Below are positions 9,319 to 18,020 of a DNA stretch of 64,000 bases, in pieces. A program made the position numbers and the translations under genes. Origin of the DNA: Candidatus Symbiobacter mobilis CR (lineage in GTDB: Bacteria; Pseudomonadota; Gammaproteobacteria; Burkholderiales; Burkholderiaceae_C); NCBI RefSeq assembly GCF_000477435.1, contig NC_022576.1, positions 2,108,001 through 2,172,000 of the forward strand. The letters are read 5' to 3'. The notes beneath the pieces were generated by a model, which did no database searches, was not told where the DNA came from, and was given only the letters and a program-made list of their open reading frames with translations. Within the stretch, counting starts at the first letter, position 1, and each line of letters opens with the position of its first letter.

Positions 9319-9987
9319 ATGGATCGATATACATCCCTACCGTTGCCACCGCATCGCATGGTGGCGCCTTGGGCTAGGGGGCTGTGGTGCTGCGCCCTCG
9401 TCGCCGCCGTATGCAGCGCGTACCCAGCCGGGGCGCAGACGATCTACCGCAGCGTCGATGCCAAAGGCAGGGTGGTGTTTTCGGACAAACCGCCTGCAGA
9501 TACCGACAACGCCCAGCCGCTGGACATCCGGGGGGCTGCGGCAAGCGATGCCGTGACGACCACCGGGATGCCGTTTGCATTACGCCAAGCGGTCAGCCAG
9601 TACCCCGTGACGCTGTACACCACCAAAGGCTGTGTCCCTTGCGACGGTGGGCGGGCATGGTTGCAGCAGCGCGGCGTGCCGTTTTCCGAAAAGCTCGTGC
9701 AGTCGCCGGAAGACGCCAAGATGCTGCGCCAGCTTTTTGGCAGCGTCTCGATTCCGATGCTGACCGTCGGGGCACAGCACCTTCGGGGGTTTTCCGAGGC
9801 CGAGTGGGTGCAGAACATCGACGCTGCGGGCTATCCGCAAGAGTCCCAGCTCCCGCCCGGGTACAGCAACCCGGCGCCCGTTGCGCTCGTCCCCCCCAAG
9901 GTGCCCGTACCGGCTCGTGACGCCGAACCCGCGCAACCTACTCCAGCCACCCCTTCTGTCGCGCCGCCAGCGGGGTTGCAGTTTTAA
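9319..9987 (+). CDS. Exported DUF4124-glutaredoxin protein
   Basis: A 222-residue protein with AAGGAG placed 8 nt before the ATG. An N-terminal hydrophobic signal segment (CCALVAAVCSAYPAGAQ) is followed by a DUF4124 segment (IYRSVDAKGRVVFSDKPP) and a glutaredoxin/NrdH-like fold with the redox motif C-V-P-C in YTTKGCVPCDGG. A cis-Pro-containing SIPMLTVG segment follows, and the tail is Pro/Ala-rich. It should act in the periplasm as a small thiol-disulfide protein; partners are unknown. Its last four bases overlap the convergent holA stop. Confidence 0.82.
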   Translation: MDRYTSLPLPPHRMVAPWARGLWCCALVAAVCSAYPAGAQTIYRSVDAKGRVVFSDKPPADTDNAQPLDIRGAAASDAVTTTGMPFALRQAVSQYPVTLYTTKGCVPCDGGRAWLQQRGVPFSEKLVQSPEDAKMLRQLFGSVSIPMLTVGAQHLRGFSEAEWVQNIDAAGYPQESQLPPGYSNPAPVALVPPKVPVPARDAEPAQPTPATPSVAPPAGLQF

Positions 9988-11036
9988 GACGGCCGCCCCA
10001 GTACCTTGCACGCCCGCAGCGCAAGCTGTAGCACCGCTTGCCAGGGGTCTTCGGGCCAATCGGGGTGGCGCAGCCCCTTGGTGATGCCATCGACCTGGTG
10101 CGCGGCTTGCACGAGGTGCCCCAAATCTTCTCGACGCAGGCGGGGAATAAGCTGCTCGAAGGCGCGGGCTTTCTGGTACCAGATGCGGTGTTCTTGCAGC
10201 GCAGCAGCCAGCGCCTTGCCAGCGAGCGTGGCCTCTTTCACTCGCCAGAGCGCACGCAAGTCCTCGGCCAAGGTGAAGAGCACGAGGACGACGGCTTCTC
10301 CCTCCCCTTGCAGTGCGTCGAGCACGCGCTGCACGCGCTGGGCATCGGCGGCGAGCACGGCTTCGGGAAGCTGAAAGACGTGGTAGCGGGCAACGTCGAG
10401 CACGGCCTCGGCGATCTGTTCGTATCCAAGCTCGCCTTGCGGGTACAGCAGCGCGAGTTTCTGGATTTCCTGGTGCGCGGCGAGCAAGTTGCCTTCGACC
10501 CTGTCGGCAAAGAAATCCAGCACGCGCTGCCCTTCGGCCCCGGCGGGGACGCGCTGCCCCTGCTGGCGCAGGCGTTGGGCGATCCACTTGGGCAATTGCG
10601 CACGATCCACCGGCGGGACGTCGATCGTCACCCCTTTTTCCAGCGCGGCGAACCACGACGAACCACGCGATGCCTTGTCGAGCCGGGGCAGGGCGACAAG
10701 GGTCGTCGCCGTATCGCTGCGCAAGGCATCCTGTGCCAGGCGTTGCAGGGCTGTGCTGCCTTCCTTGCCGGGTTTGCCGTTGGGGACGTGCAGCTCCAGA
10801 ATCTTTTTGGGCGCGAACAACCCCACGCTGTGTAGCGCCATCCAGACTGCGCTCCAGTCGAAGCGCGGGTCGGTGCTGACGTAGCGCTCGCGCTCCGCAG
10901 CTCCTTGCGCACGGGCTGCTGCGCGCAGAGAGTCCATGCACTCCTGGACCAGCAAGGGGTCGTCCCCCACAACGGTGTACAGGCTGCGCAGCCCGCCAGC
11001 CAGATGATCAGGAAGCTGCGCGGGGCTTAGCGCCAT
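9984..11036 (-). CDS. holA: DNA polymerase III delta subunit
   Basis: A 350-residue protein of the clamp loader, which opens the beta clamp and loads it at primed sites. The N-terminal part carries the family stretch YTVVGDDPLLVQECMDSLRAAARAQG, and residues ~100-340 follow the HolA pattern (FFADRVEGNLLAAHQEIQKLALLYP; the C-terminal collar domain with LRREDLGHLVQAAHQVDGITKG). Length agrees with E. coli HolA (343). It usually follows lptE and leuS; neither is present here. No clear ribosome-binding site is seen before the ATG. Confidence 0.92.
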   Translation of the reverse strand: MALSPAQLPDHLAGGLRSLYTVVGDDPLLVQECMDSLRAAARAQGAAERERYVSTDPRFDWSAVWMALHSVGLFAPKKILELHVPNGKPGKEGSTALQRLAQDALRSDTATTLVALPRLDKASRGSSWFAALEKGVTIDVPPVDRAQLPKWIAQRLRQQGQRVPAGAEGQRVLDFFADRVEGNLLAAHQEIQKLALLYPQGELGYEQIAEAVLDVARYHVFQLPEAVLAADAQRVQRVLDALQGEGEAVVLVLFTLAEDLRALWRVKEATLAGKALAAALQEHRIWYQKARAFEQLIPRLRREDLGHLVQAAHQVDGITKGLRHPDWPEDPWQAVLQLALRACKVLGRPS

Positions 11037-11063
11037 GGCCGCACTATCTTGGCGTACCGTTTC

Positions 11064-12599
11064 TCAGCGCCCCAAGGCCGGCCAGGATGCGGATGCGACC
11101 TTGAATACGCTGACGGCTTCCACCATGGCGTTGGCCTGTTGTTGCAAGGACTGCGCTGCGTCGGCGGCTTTGACGACCAGTTCTGCGTTCTGGCGCGTCA
11201 CCTGATCCATCTGGAAGATCGATTGTTTGATCCGCTCGATTTCTTCGGATTGGTGTGCGCTTTCCGCAGTGATTTCGCCCATGATGTCCGCAGCGCGCCG
11301 CACGCCGTCGACGATCTGATCCATCGTGCTGCCCGCCTGCTCGACGAGCTGGTAGCCTGCATCGACGCTATCGACCGACGACACGATGAGCGCCTTGATT
11401 TCTTTGGCGGCTGCGGCAGCGCGGCTGGCCAGGTTGCGCACCTCGCTGGCGACAACGGCAAAACCGCGCCCTTGCTCCCCGGCGCGCGCGGCCTCGACGG
11501 CAGCATTCAGGGCGAGGATGTTGGTCTGGAAAGCGATGCCATCGATCACGCCGATGATGTCGCCGATCTTCTTGGACGAGGCATTGATCGACTCCATCGT
11601 CTGTACCACCTGCTTGACGACGGTTCCACCCTGCAAGGCCGTATCCCGCGCCGAACCAACGATGGCGTTGGCGTTGAGGCCACCTTCGTAGTTGCTCCGC
11701 ACCGTCGTGGCCAGTTCTTCCATCAAGCGGGCCGTTTGCTTGAGTGCGGTGGCCTGTTCTTCGGTACGGGTGGAGAGATCGATGTTTTCGGAGGCAATGC
11801 GCGTGGTGGCGTCGGCCATGGTTTCCGCACCTGTCCGGATGTGGGTGACCACATCAGACAGGTTGTCCTGCATGTGCGCGATGTAGGCGATCAGGCTGGA
11901 CGTGTCCTGGGACACAACGTCGATATGCACGCTGAGATCCCCGCTGCCAACACGCTGTACCGCTGCTGCTGCGTCAGACGGCTCAGCGCCCAAATCATTC
12001 CACACCGAGGTAATGATGGCACGCGACCCTAGCCCCAGCCCCACGACGATCAATACCCCCAGCACCGTGCTGATGGTCAGCGCGTCCCGCTGCGCTTGCG
12101 CGACGTTCTGGAAACGGGCTTCGAGGGTGCGGTGCGCTTCCTCGCGGGAACGTTGGGTCTGGACCGCCAGCTCTTTTTGCGCGTTGTTCATGCGCTCGAC
12201 AAGCTCGGGGCCGATGCGGTGTTCCAGCATCGCTTGCGTCGCCGCCAACGCTGCGGAATGGTAGGCATCGAAGGCTGCAACCAGCGCCTCGGCAGGCTGC
12301 CCCTTGCCGTCAAGCTGGCGCGCACGGGTCAGCGCGTTGCGCACGGCATCTGCGCTGGCCTGGGCGTCGCGCAGGCGTTCGGCCTCGCCCTCGGAGGCAG
12401 CGGCCTGAAAGTCGGCCTGGAGCTGGTGTACCCCGCGCTCCGCTTCGAAGAGGTACTCCAGGTACGGTGTTTCGACCGTGCGGAGCAATTCCAGGTTGCG
12501 GTTGTTGCGCACCCCCACGGTCAGGCTCAGCGCCAACCCCACTGCAAGTGCAACGCCGACGCTCGCGGGGAGCGCCCACATCTTCGAACGGAATTTCAT
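11064..12599 (-). CDS. Methyl-accepting chemotaxis protein
   Basis: A 511-residue transmembrane chemoreceptor. It has one membrane helix at residues ~10-30, a four-helix-bundle periplasmic sensor of about 150 residues rich in Glu, Ala and Arg, a second helix ([22 protein letters not shown]), a HAMP domain, and the signalling hairpin whose tip reads [21 protein letters not shown]. The protein lacks an obvious C-terminal CheR pentapeptide. AGGAGT precedes the ATG. It is the third gene of a minus-strand run (porin, binding protein, receptor) with gaps of 13 and 78 nt, which suggests it senses the ligand handled by those two proteins. Confidence 0.94.
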   Translation of the reverse strand: MKFRSKMWALPASVGVALAVGLALSLTVGVRNNRNLELLRTVETPYLEYLFEAERGVHQLQADFQAAASEGEAERLRDAQASADAVRNALTRARQLDGKGQPAEALVAAFDAYHSAALAATQAMLEHRIGPELVERMNNAQKELAVQTQRSREEAHRTLEARFQNVAQAQRDALTISTVLGVLIVVGLGLGSRAIITSVWNDLGAEPSDAAAAVQRVGSGDLSVHIDVVSQDTSSLIAYIAHMQDNLSDVVTHIRTGAETMADATTRIASENIDLSTRTEEQATALKQTARLMEELATTVRSNYEGGLNANAIVGSARDTALQGGTVVKQVVQTMESINASSKKIGDIIGVIDGIAFQTNILALNAAVEAARAGEQGRGFAVVASEVRNLASRAAAAAKEIKALIVSSVDSVDAGYQLVEQAGSTMDQIVDGVRRAADIMGEITAESAHQSEEIERIKQSIFQMDQVTRQNAELVVKAADAAQSLQQQANAMVEAVSVFKVASASWPALGR

Positions 12600-12677
12600 G
12601 GCTACTCCTGTAGAGCCTGGAAGGCGCTTGCAGGCTGCGGGGAACAGGCCAATAGCCCGCGCCGTAGCCTACGTGGG

Positions 12678-13097
12678 TCAATCGACTGCCAACAGCACCT
12701 TGACCGAAGAATCCACCTGGCTTTTTTCGATATACCCGACTGTGCCAGGATGGGCGGCAACGGCTTTTTTGACCGCTGCGGAGTTCGCCACCTCTTTGGG
12801 CGGAGTGGCTTTGCCGGAGAACATCAGCCTGGACCAAGCTGCCTTGATTTGCGCTGCGGATTTGCCCGTGACCTTGGTGTAGAAATGCTCCCGCGCCGAC
12901 GAGGAATCCGGCAGATCCAAGAGCAGGGCCGTGCCAAACCCTGGGAGCTGCCCGGATTTGCCCAGGAATAGGCTGGCGGCTTGTTCGAGGGTCAACGAAG
13001 TAGCCGGGCTGCCCGCGCCGACGACGACGGCGACTTGCGCCACCGAGGTTTGCGCCCACAAAGCCAGCGCAACGGTGGCCAGAATATGTTGTTTCAT
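12678..13097 (-). CDS. Small PstS-like periplasmic binding protein
   Basis: A 139-residue exported protein starting MKQHILATVALALWAQTSVAQ (signal peptide). AGGAAG is placed ahead of this ATG, whereas a longer upstream frame is not protein-like. The mature part (LTLEQAASLFLGKSGQLPGFG... REHFYTKVTGKSAAQIKAAWSRLMFSG... VAAHPGTVGYIEKSQVDSSVKVL) is that of short phosphate-ABC-transporter substrate-binding relatives, which bind anions. No permease or ATPase genes are nearby. It lies 13 nt after a porin gene and upstream of a chemoreceptor, so a role in ligand capture for chemotaxis or porin-coupled uptake is plausible. Confidence 0.75.
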   Translation of the reverse strand: MKQHILATVALALWAQTSVAQVAVVVGAGSPATSLTLEQAASLFLGKSGQLPGFGTALLLDLPDSSSAREHFYTKVTGKSAAQIKAAWSRLMFSGKATPPKEVANSAAVKKAVAAHPGTVGYIEKSQVDSSVKVLLAVD

Positions 13098-13110
13098 GAG
13101 GCGGCTTCCT

Positions 13111-14295
13111 TCAGAACACCAAGTCATAGGCGATGCGCAACACTTTGCCATCCCCACCGTAATTTTTGGTGATGTCGGTATTTTTGTCCCACTGCACCTT
13201 GATCGCGTTGCCTGGGCGCAAGTCGTAGCGCAGGGTCAGCGAGGTCCGTTTGTATCCGGTGGGTGGGTACAACTCGATATCCGAGCTTTCCTCGGTGAAC
13301 TTGGCGTAGTTCAAGAAGGGTGTCCACGCGCCCCATCGGTACCCTGCACCGATGGTTTTGGCCGGAGCACTGACGGTATAGCCGTCCTGCGGGTAGTCGC
13401 GGGTGAGTTTGGTGAACTCGGAGAGCACGAACCAACTGTCGAAATCGAGATTGACCGCAATGCCGTGCGCACGCAGTCTTTGCTGTTCTTCCCACGGGTC
13501 GTCGGGGTCAGCGGTGTTATCGATATGGATATCGGATTGCATCGTGACCAGGCGTGCGACGAGTGGGCCTCTGCTGAATTCGGCGTCCGCGCCAACGAGG
13601 TTTTTCCACTTCACGGTGGTAGGACCTTGATATCCATCCATATAACCGAGCAACTCGTAGTACAACGAATCATCGACCTTTTCCTGCCCCGCAAAGAGGC
13701 TGGCACGCACGTCGGTACCCTGGACATTGCCTTCATAGCGCACGCTCGCGCCGTTGTAATTGGTGGCTTCCCATCCATACAACTCGGGTGGCGGCGTGAT
13801 CCAGGGGTATGACAGGCCGATGTCCTGAAAGTCCGAGTAGTAATACAGCGGGATCCTCTTGCGCCCGGCTTGTACCTCGAAGGCATCAGAGAGCTTGACG
13901 CTGGCATACGCCCACGTCAGCGTGGGGCGCTCGTCGGTGCCCCGGCTGACGATTTGCGCTGTCACACTCGCGGTATCCGTCAACGTATAGGTGCCTTGCA
14001 ATCCGATACGACTCTCGGGGGTAATCGAGAAATCGCGCCCATAAACGCCAGCGTTGCCCCAGTCCGCGATGTAGCAAGGACAGGTGGCATCGAGCATTTG
14101 CGCGGTTCCGTATACGTCGGGAACGCCGTCCCACACCCTGCCACCGACCAGGGACAGGTAGCCGGAAATCTGCAAACGGGAAGATTCCGCAGGCAAGGAG
14201 TCCGGTTCGGCGAATGCCGTCAAGGCAAAGGTGCCCAGCACGGCCGCCATACCCAGACGCGAACTCCGCCACGAAGGTACACGAGGACTAGTCAT
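13111..14295 (-). CDS. Outer-membrane beta-barrel porin-like protein
   Basis: A 394-residue protein with an N-terminal signal peptide ending near ALTAFAEP. The mature chain has many alternating amphipathic strands rich in Tyr and Trp and terminates in RIAYDLVF. The C-terminal Phe and pattern are the targeting signature of BAM-assembled barrels. No closer family could be assigned; a phosphate-selective or general porin is possible given the PstS-like gene 13 nt downstream. No good ribosome-binding site is visible at the first ATG, and an internal Met 15 codons in is an alternative start. Confidence 0.75.
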   Translation of the reverse strand: MTSPRVPSWRSSRLGMAAVLGTFALTAFAEPDSLPAESSRLQISGYLSLVGGRVWDGVPDVYGTAQMLDATCPCYIADWGNAGVYGRDFSITPESRIGLQGTYTLTDTASVTAQIVSRGTDERPTLTWAYASVKLSDAFEVQAGRKRIPLYYYSDFQDIGLSYPWITPPPELYGWEATNYNGASVRYEGNVQGTDVRASLFAGQEKVDDSLYYELLGYMDGYQGPTTVKWKNLVGADAEFSRGPLVARLVTMQSDIHIDNTADPDDPWEEQQRLRAHGIAVNLDFDSWFVLSEFTKLTRDYPQDGYTVSAPAKTIGAGYRWGAWTPFLNYAKFTEESSDIELYPPTGYKRTSLTLRYDLRPGNAIKVQWDKNTDITKNYGGDGKVLRIAYDLVF

Positions 14296-14305
14296 GATAG
14301 GGGAG

Positions 14306-14338
14306 GAAAAAAGACGAAAACCCCCAAGATGTGGGGGG
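14306..14338 (-). terminator. Terminator for the lytic transglycosylase transcript
   Basis: On the minus strand a stem of CCCCCA / TGGGGG with a 5-nt loop is followed by a T-rich tail (TTTTCGTCTTTTTT). It sits about 110 nt after the slt stop and just before the porin start, so it insulates the porin operon. Confidence 0.7.
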
Positions 14339-14449
14339 GCTGGCGGCGCACAAGGCAGCCCGAGAATGCACTCGCATGGATTGTAGGGAGCGAAATCGGG
14401 CGCTACGGAGACAGTGGTACAAGAGGAAAAAAGGGTGGTCGGAGCGGGA

Positions 14450-16405
14450 TCAGGGCAGCCCTTCTGGCAGCTTGCCGACTGCGTTGCTTGATGTCAACCG
14501 GCTGCGCAGGGACTGGGGTTGGCCAGTCAGCAATGCGGCATACATCGTCGCGTTGGCCAGCACTTTTTTGACGTAGTCGCGGGTTTCGCCAAAGGGGATG
14601 GACTCGATCCACGCCGCGCTATCGATAGCGGCAGGCCCGCAGCGCCATTGACGGGGCCGGGCGGGGCCGGCGTTGTACGCGGCCGTTGCCATGGGCAATG
14701 CGCCTGCAAAGCCATCGACGAGGTGCCGCAGGTATGCAGTTCCCAGACGGAGATTCACGTCCGTATCGGTCAACTGTTCCGGCGCAAAACCTGCCATGCC
14801 TACATCCGCTGCCATCCACCGTGCTGTGCGGGGCATAAGCTGCATCAGCCCCGTCGCCCCCACGCCGGAGCTTGCATCGACGAGGAATCGGCTTTCCTGA
14901 CGGATCAGCCCCAGCACGAAAGCAGGGTCGAGGCCCGCCATCGTGCTGGGGCGGACGATGGCTTCACGGTACGGCATGGGGTAGCGCAAGCTGATGTCGA
15001 TGTCTTTGCGGGCGCGTTCACTGGTGTGGATGCAGCGATCCCACATTTGTTTTTGGCATGCCAATTCCGCTGCGGCGAGCAGGGATCGGTCGTCCATGCC
15101 GCCGGGGGTGTGCAGGCTCGTCGTGTAGTTCCATTCGCGAATCCCGATGGCGCGCAACCCCACGGCGATGGCAGCCAGCGCACGCTGCAACCCGGGGTTG
15201 GATCGGGCCTGCCGTCGCTCTTCGGCAGTGAGGGGGGCTGGGCGTGGTGGTGGGGCGATGAGCTGGCCCAGCTCTTCGAGCGCGAGCATTTCATAAAAGC
15301 CCCCGGTGCTGGCAATACGCTGCAATGCAGCATGCGCCTTTTTGCGCTGCGAAGGCAGGGCGCCGGGTTGCAGCAGCGAGCGTGCATACCAGTACACCCA
15401 TACGGGCTGCGCGGCGACATCCGGTCGCATGGCTTCGATGCTGCGGCGCACCTCGCTCCAATGACTTTGGCATAGCGCGGCACGCACCCGCCATGCCAAG
15501 TGGTCGTCGGTTTGCCGCTCAGGGCGGGCGTAGCGAAAGTAATCCAGGGCGCCGCCGCTGCGATCGAGCATCGCTTGTCTGCCAATCGCCCCCCATACCC
15601 ATGCGCGTTGCGGCTCGTAGAGGTAGCGGCCCCATCGGCGCGCCAGTTCCGCTGCGGCGCGATGGGGGAATTGCGTTGCCAGCCGGAGGAGCGCCAGCGT
15701 GGCCAGCTCGCGCGACAGGACATCCCTGCGTGGCAGCGAATGCAAGAAACGTTCAGGCCGCTCCAGCGCCTCGTCGGCCAAGAGCATCGCTGCGGGCGCG
15801 ACCATCTCCACCGCCTGCTTCGCTGTGCGCAGATGTCCGCCTTGCGCGGCGATGCGGGCTTTTTCCCACACGTCGTCGGCAGTCAGGTGCCCTGCGGCAA
15901 GGTGGCTCTGGGCAGCCAGGGCGCAGGCGTCGTCCGGGGCTTTCAGCGCAAACCAGAGGGAACGCACTTCCTCGGCATTGGGGATGGCAGTGGTCAGCAA
16001 GTCCCGCGCCAGGGTGTAGCAACGCACTGCGGGGTCGTCGTGCATCCGGTACCCGGCCAGCATCTGCGTGAAACGGGGCCAATCCCGCCGTTGCCCCAGC
16101 ACCAGCAACCAGTCGTTGCGCAAGCGGTCTTCGTGGTACGTTCCGGCGTGGCTGCGCAAGAATGTGGCGACTTCGGCATCGCTGGCGGTGTCGAGGCGGA
16201 CACGCAGCGCCCAGTATGCAGCCCATGGCGCAAGCAAATGCCCCCGTGCTTGCGGAAGCAGCGCCTGCAAAGTGGTGCTATCGTTCTTCTGAAACGCCTC
16301 GTGCATGCGCACGATCACCGCATCCGCCGACGGTTGTGCCCCCGCCGGGGGGATGCATAGAGCGCCGACGACGGCGATGCCTGCGCACAGAGCCTTCCAT
16401 TGCAT
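14450..16405 (-). CDS. slt: Soluble lytic murein transglycosylase (Slt70-like)
   Basis: A 651-residue periplasmic enzyme that cleaves peptidoglycan glycan strands, forming 1,6-anhydro ends. A signal peptide (ALCAGIAVVGALCIPPAGA) precedes a long alpha-helical U/L-domain (residues ~30-470) of superhelical repeats. The C-terminal SLT lysozyme-like domain has catalytic Glu in LIRQESRF, the ATGLMQLMP loop and the AAYNAGPARPRQW segment. Length matches Slt70 (645). Its ATG overlaps head-to-head with the start codon of the divergent cyclo-ligase gene, so the control regions are interleaved. Confidence 0.93.
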   Translation of the reverse strand: MQWKALCAGIAVVGALCIPPAGAQPSADAVIVRMHEAFQKNDSTTLQALLPQARGHLLAPWAAYWALRVRLDTASDAEVATFLRSHAGTYHEDRLRNDWLLVLGQRRDWPRFTQMLAGYRMHDDPAVRCYTLARDLLTTAIPNAEEVRSLWFALKAPDDACALAAQSHLAAGHLTADDVWEKARIAAQGGHLRTAKQAVEMVAPAAMLLADEALERPERFLHSLPRRDVLSRELATLALLRLATQFPHRAAAELARRWGRYLYEPQRAWVWGAIGRQAMLDRSGGALDYFRYARPERQTDDHLAWRVRAALCQSHWSEVRRSIEAMRPDVAAQPVWVYWYARSLLQPGALPSQRKKAHAALQRIASTGGFYEMLALEELGQLIAPPPRPAPLTAEERRQARSNPGLQRALAAIAVGLRAIGIREWNYTTSLHTPGGMDDRSLLAAAELACQKQMWDRCIHTSERARKDIDISLRYPMPYREAIVRPSTMAGLDPAFVLGLIRQESRFLVDASSGVGATGLMQLMPRTARWMAADVGMAGFAPEQLTDTDVNLRLGTAYLRHLVDGFAGALPMATAAYNAGPARPRQWRCGPAAIDSAAWIESIPFGETRDYVKKVLANATMYAALLTGQPQSLRSRLTSSNAVGKLPEGLP

Positions 16406-17039
16406 GGATCAAATTATGGATGGTGGTATGGATAGTGGCCACGGTACTCCAGCTCACTCTGATGGGGAAGACAAAAAATCGCTGCGCAAACGGCTGTTGG
16501 CGTACCGAACCCACATGCCGGATCGGATGGAGCGCGTGGCGATGCTCCAGCAAGTGCTTCGGGTCTGGCTGCTTGCGCGACCAGACACCTCCGTTGGCGC
16601 CTACTGGCCTATTCGTGGGGAATTCGACCCCCTGCCTGCACTGCATCGGTGGAAGGAAGACGGCGAGCTGCTCGAATACCCGCAGCGCCGCAAGATCGGC
16701 CTGCCCGTCGTCGATTCCGCGCACAAAACGCTGCGCTTTCACGATTGGTACCCCGGCTGCCCGATGCAGGAAGACGCTTTTGGCATCCCCAAGCCGAAGG
16801 ATACCGACCAAATCATCCCGACCTTGCTGTTCGTTCCCTGCGTGGGGTACGCCGCCGGGGGGTATCGCCTAGGCTACGGCGGCGGGTTTTACGACCGAAC
16901 GCTGGCCACGCTTTCCCCACGGCCCTACACCGTGGGGGTAGGTTTTGCCTCGGGCTTCCTGCCCGACTTCTACCCCGAACCCCACGACCAGCCGCTCGAT
17001 GCCATTCTCAACGAGCACGGCGTGGTGTGGCCCGTGTAG
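16404..17039 (+). CDS. fau: 5-formyltetrahydrofolate cyclo-ligase
   Basis: Converts 5-formyl-THF to 5,10-methenyl-THF with ATP in the cytosol (YgfA/Fau family). The protein shows KKSLRKRLLAYR at the N-terminus, a substrate region around RGEFDPLPAL, and the diagnostic GYRLGYGGGFYDRTLA. Start is uncertain: ATGs at 16404, 16416 and 16428 are in frame and none has a strong ribosome-binding site. The first gives 211 residues and overlaps the opposing slt start codon. Family members of ~190-200 residues would fit any of them. It is distant from folD at 31.5 kb, which acts on the product of this enzyme. Confidence 0.92.
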   Translation: MDQIMDGGMDSGHGTPAHSDGEDKKSLRKRLLAYRTHMPDRMERVAMLQQVLRVWLLARPDTSVGAYWPIRGEFDPLPALHRWKEDGELLEYPQRRKIGLPVVDSAHKTLRFHDWYPGCPMQEDAFGIPKPKDTDQIIPTLLFVPCVGYAAGGYRLGYGGGFYDRTLATLSPRPYTVGVGFASGFLPDFYPEPHDQPLDAILNEHGVVWPV

Positions 17040-17156
17040 AAACCGGCCCCCAAGCCGCGCCGTAGCCATTCCATAGCAGCCCCATGGCCCTCTCTCAGCG
17101 GCCCCAAAGTGCGTCGATAGAATCATTTGAAGGGTGTTTTGTCCCGAGGAGATCCA

Positions 17157-18020
17157 GTGGGTACGTTGTTCGACATCAAAAGTCATTTCCTGCAAAGCAC
17201 CGTACTGCTGTTGCGTACCGATGCATTGGAAGACGTCGCCGCATCGTTGTTGCAGCGTTTCGGCCCGGATAGCCAATCGAGTGGATTTTTTGACGACGAC
17301 CCCGTCGTTCTCGATTTTCAGGATTGGGACATTCCCCCCGGCACTGCCTTGGACACCTTGTTCGCGGCGCTGCGAAGTTGCAGGATGCGCCCGGTGGCGT
17401 ACCGCAGCATCTCGCCTGCGTTGGCTGGCGCGTTGGAAGAACGTGGCTTGTTCTCTGCGCCTGCACCACAACGGCGCGTGCCTGCATCGGCTACGCCCAC
17501 CGCTTCCACCAACGCCGAGGCTGCCCAAGGGCATGGTGGGGAATCGGCCCAGCCTGCCCATTCCGGCAATGCGACCACGGCGGCCGCCCCGACCCATGCC
17601 GCCCCTACAGCCAACACGGAGCAAGCTGCGGATATTGCAGCAGCAGTCGCTCCCCCGGAACCCCCCGTCGGCCCACTCCCCCCCGTCGTCGTGCGCAAGC
17701 CTTTGCGTTCGGGCCAAAAGGTCTATGCACGCTCTGCGGATTTGCTGCTCCTGTGCCCGGTGCATTCTGGCGCGGAAGCGGTGGCGGATGGCAGCATTTA
17801 CTCCTACGCTCCCCTCAAGGGCAGGGCGATTGCCGGGGCCAGGGGCGATACGCAGGCGCGCATCGTTACCACGTACCTTGATGCAGAGCTAGTCTGCATA
17901 GCCGGGGTGTACTGCACCCTGGACGGTGAACAGGCTTCCGGCTTGCGCTGCAAGCCAGCGCAGGTCTGGCTCAGCGAAGACGGGCAGGAACGCCTGGTCT
18001 TCGATTCCCTGGGCGTTTGA
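17157..18020 (+). CDS. minC: Septum site-determining protein MinC
   Basis: An inhibitor of FtsZ ring assembly, 287 residues from a GTG with GAGGAGA at 5-6 nt; a TTG 30 nt upstream is unlikely. The N-terminal domain (residues ~1-105) starts FDIKSHFLQSTVLLLR. A long linker of ~85 residues, almost all Ala, Pro, Thr and Ser, follows. The C-terminal beta-helix domain (~185-287) has VRSGQKVYA-type, GSIYSYAPLKGRAIAGARGD and QVWLSEDGQERL segments. The linker is longer than the usual ~20 residues. minD and minE, normally next, are not in the window; the stop codon instead overlaps the MscS start. Confidence 0.93.
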   Translation: MGTLFDIKSHFLQSTVLLLRTDALEDVAASLLQRFGPDSQSSGFFDDDPVVLDFQDWDIPPGTALDTLFAALRSCRMRPVAYRSISPALAGALEERGLFSAPAPQRRVPASATPTASTNAEAAQGHGGESAQPAHSGNATTAAAPTHAAPTANTEQAADIAAAVAPPEPPVGPLPPVVVRKPLRSGQKVYARSADLLLLCPVHSGAEAVADGSIYSYAPLKGRAIAGARGDTQARIVTTYLDAELVCIAGVYCTLDGEQASGLRCKPAQVWLSEDGQERLVFDSLGV

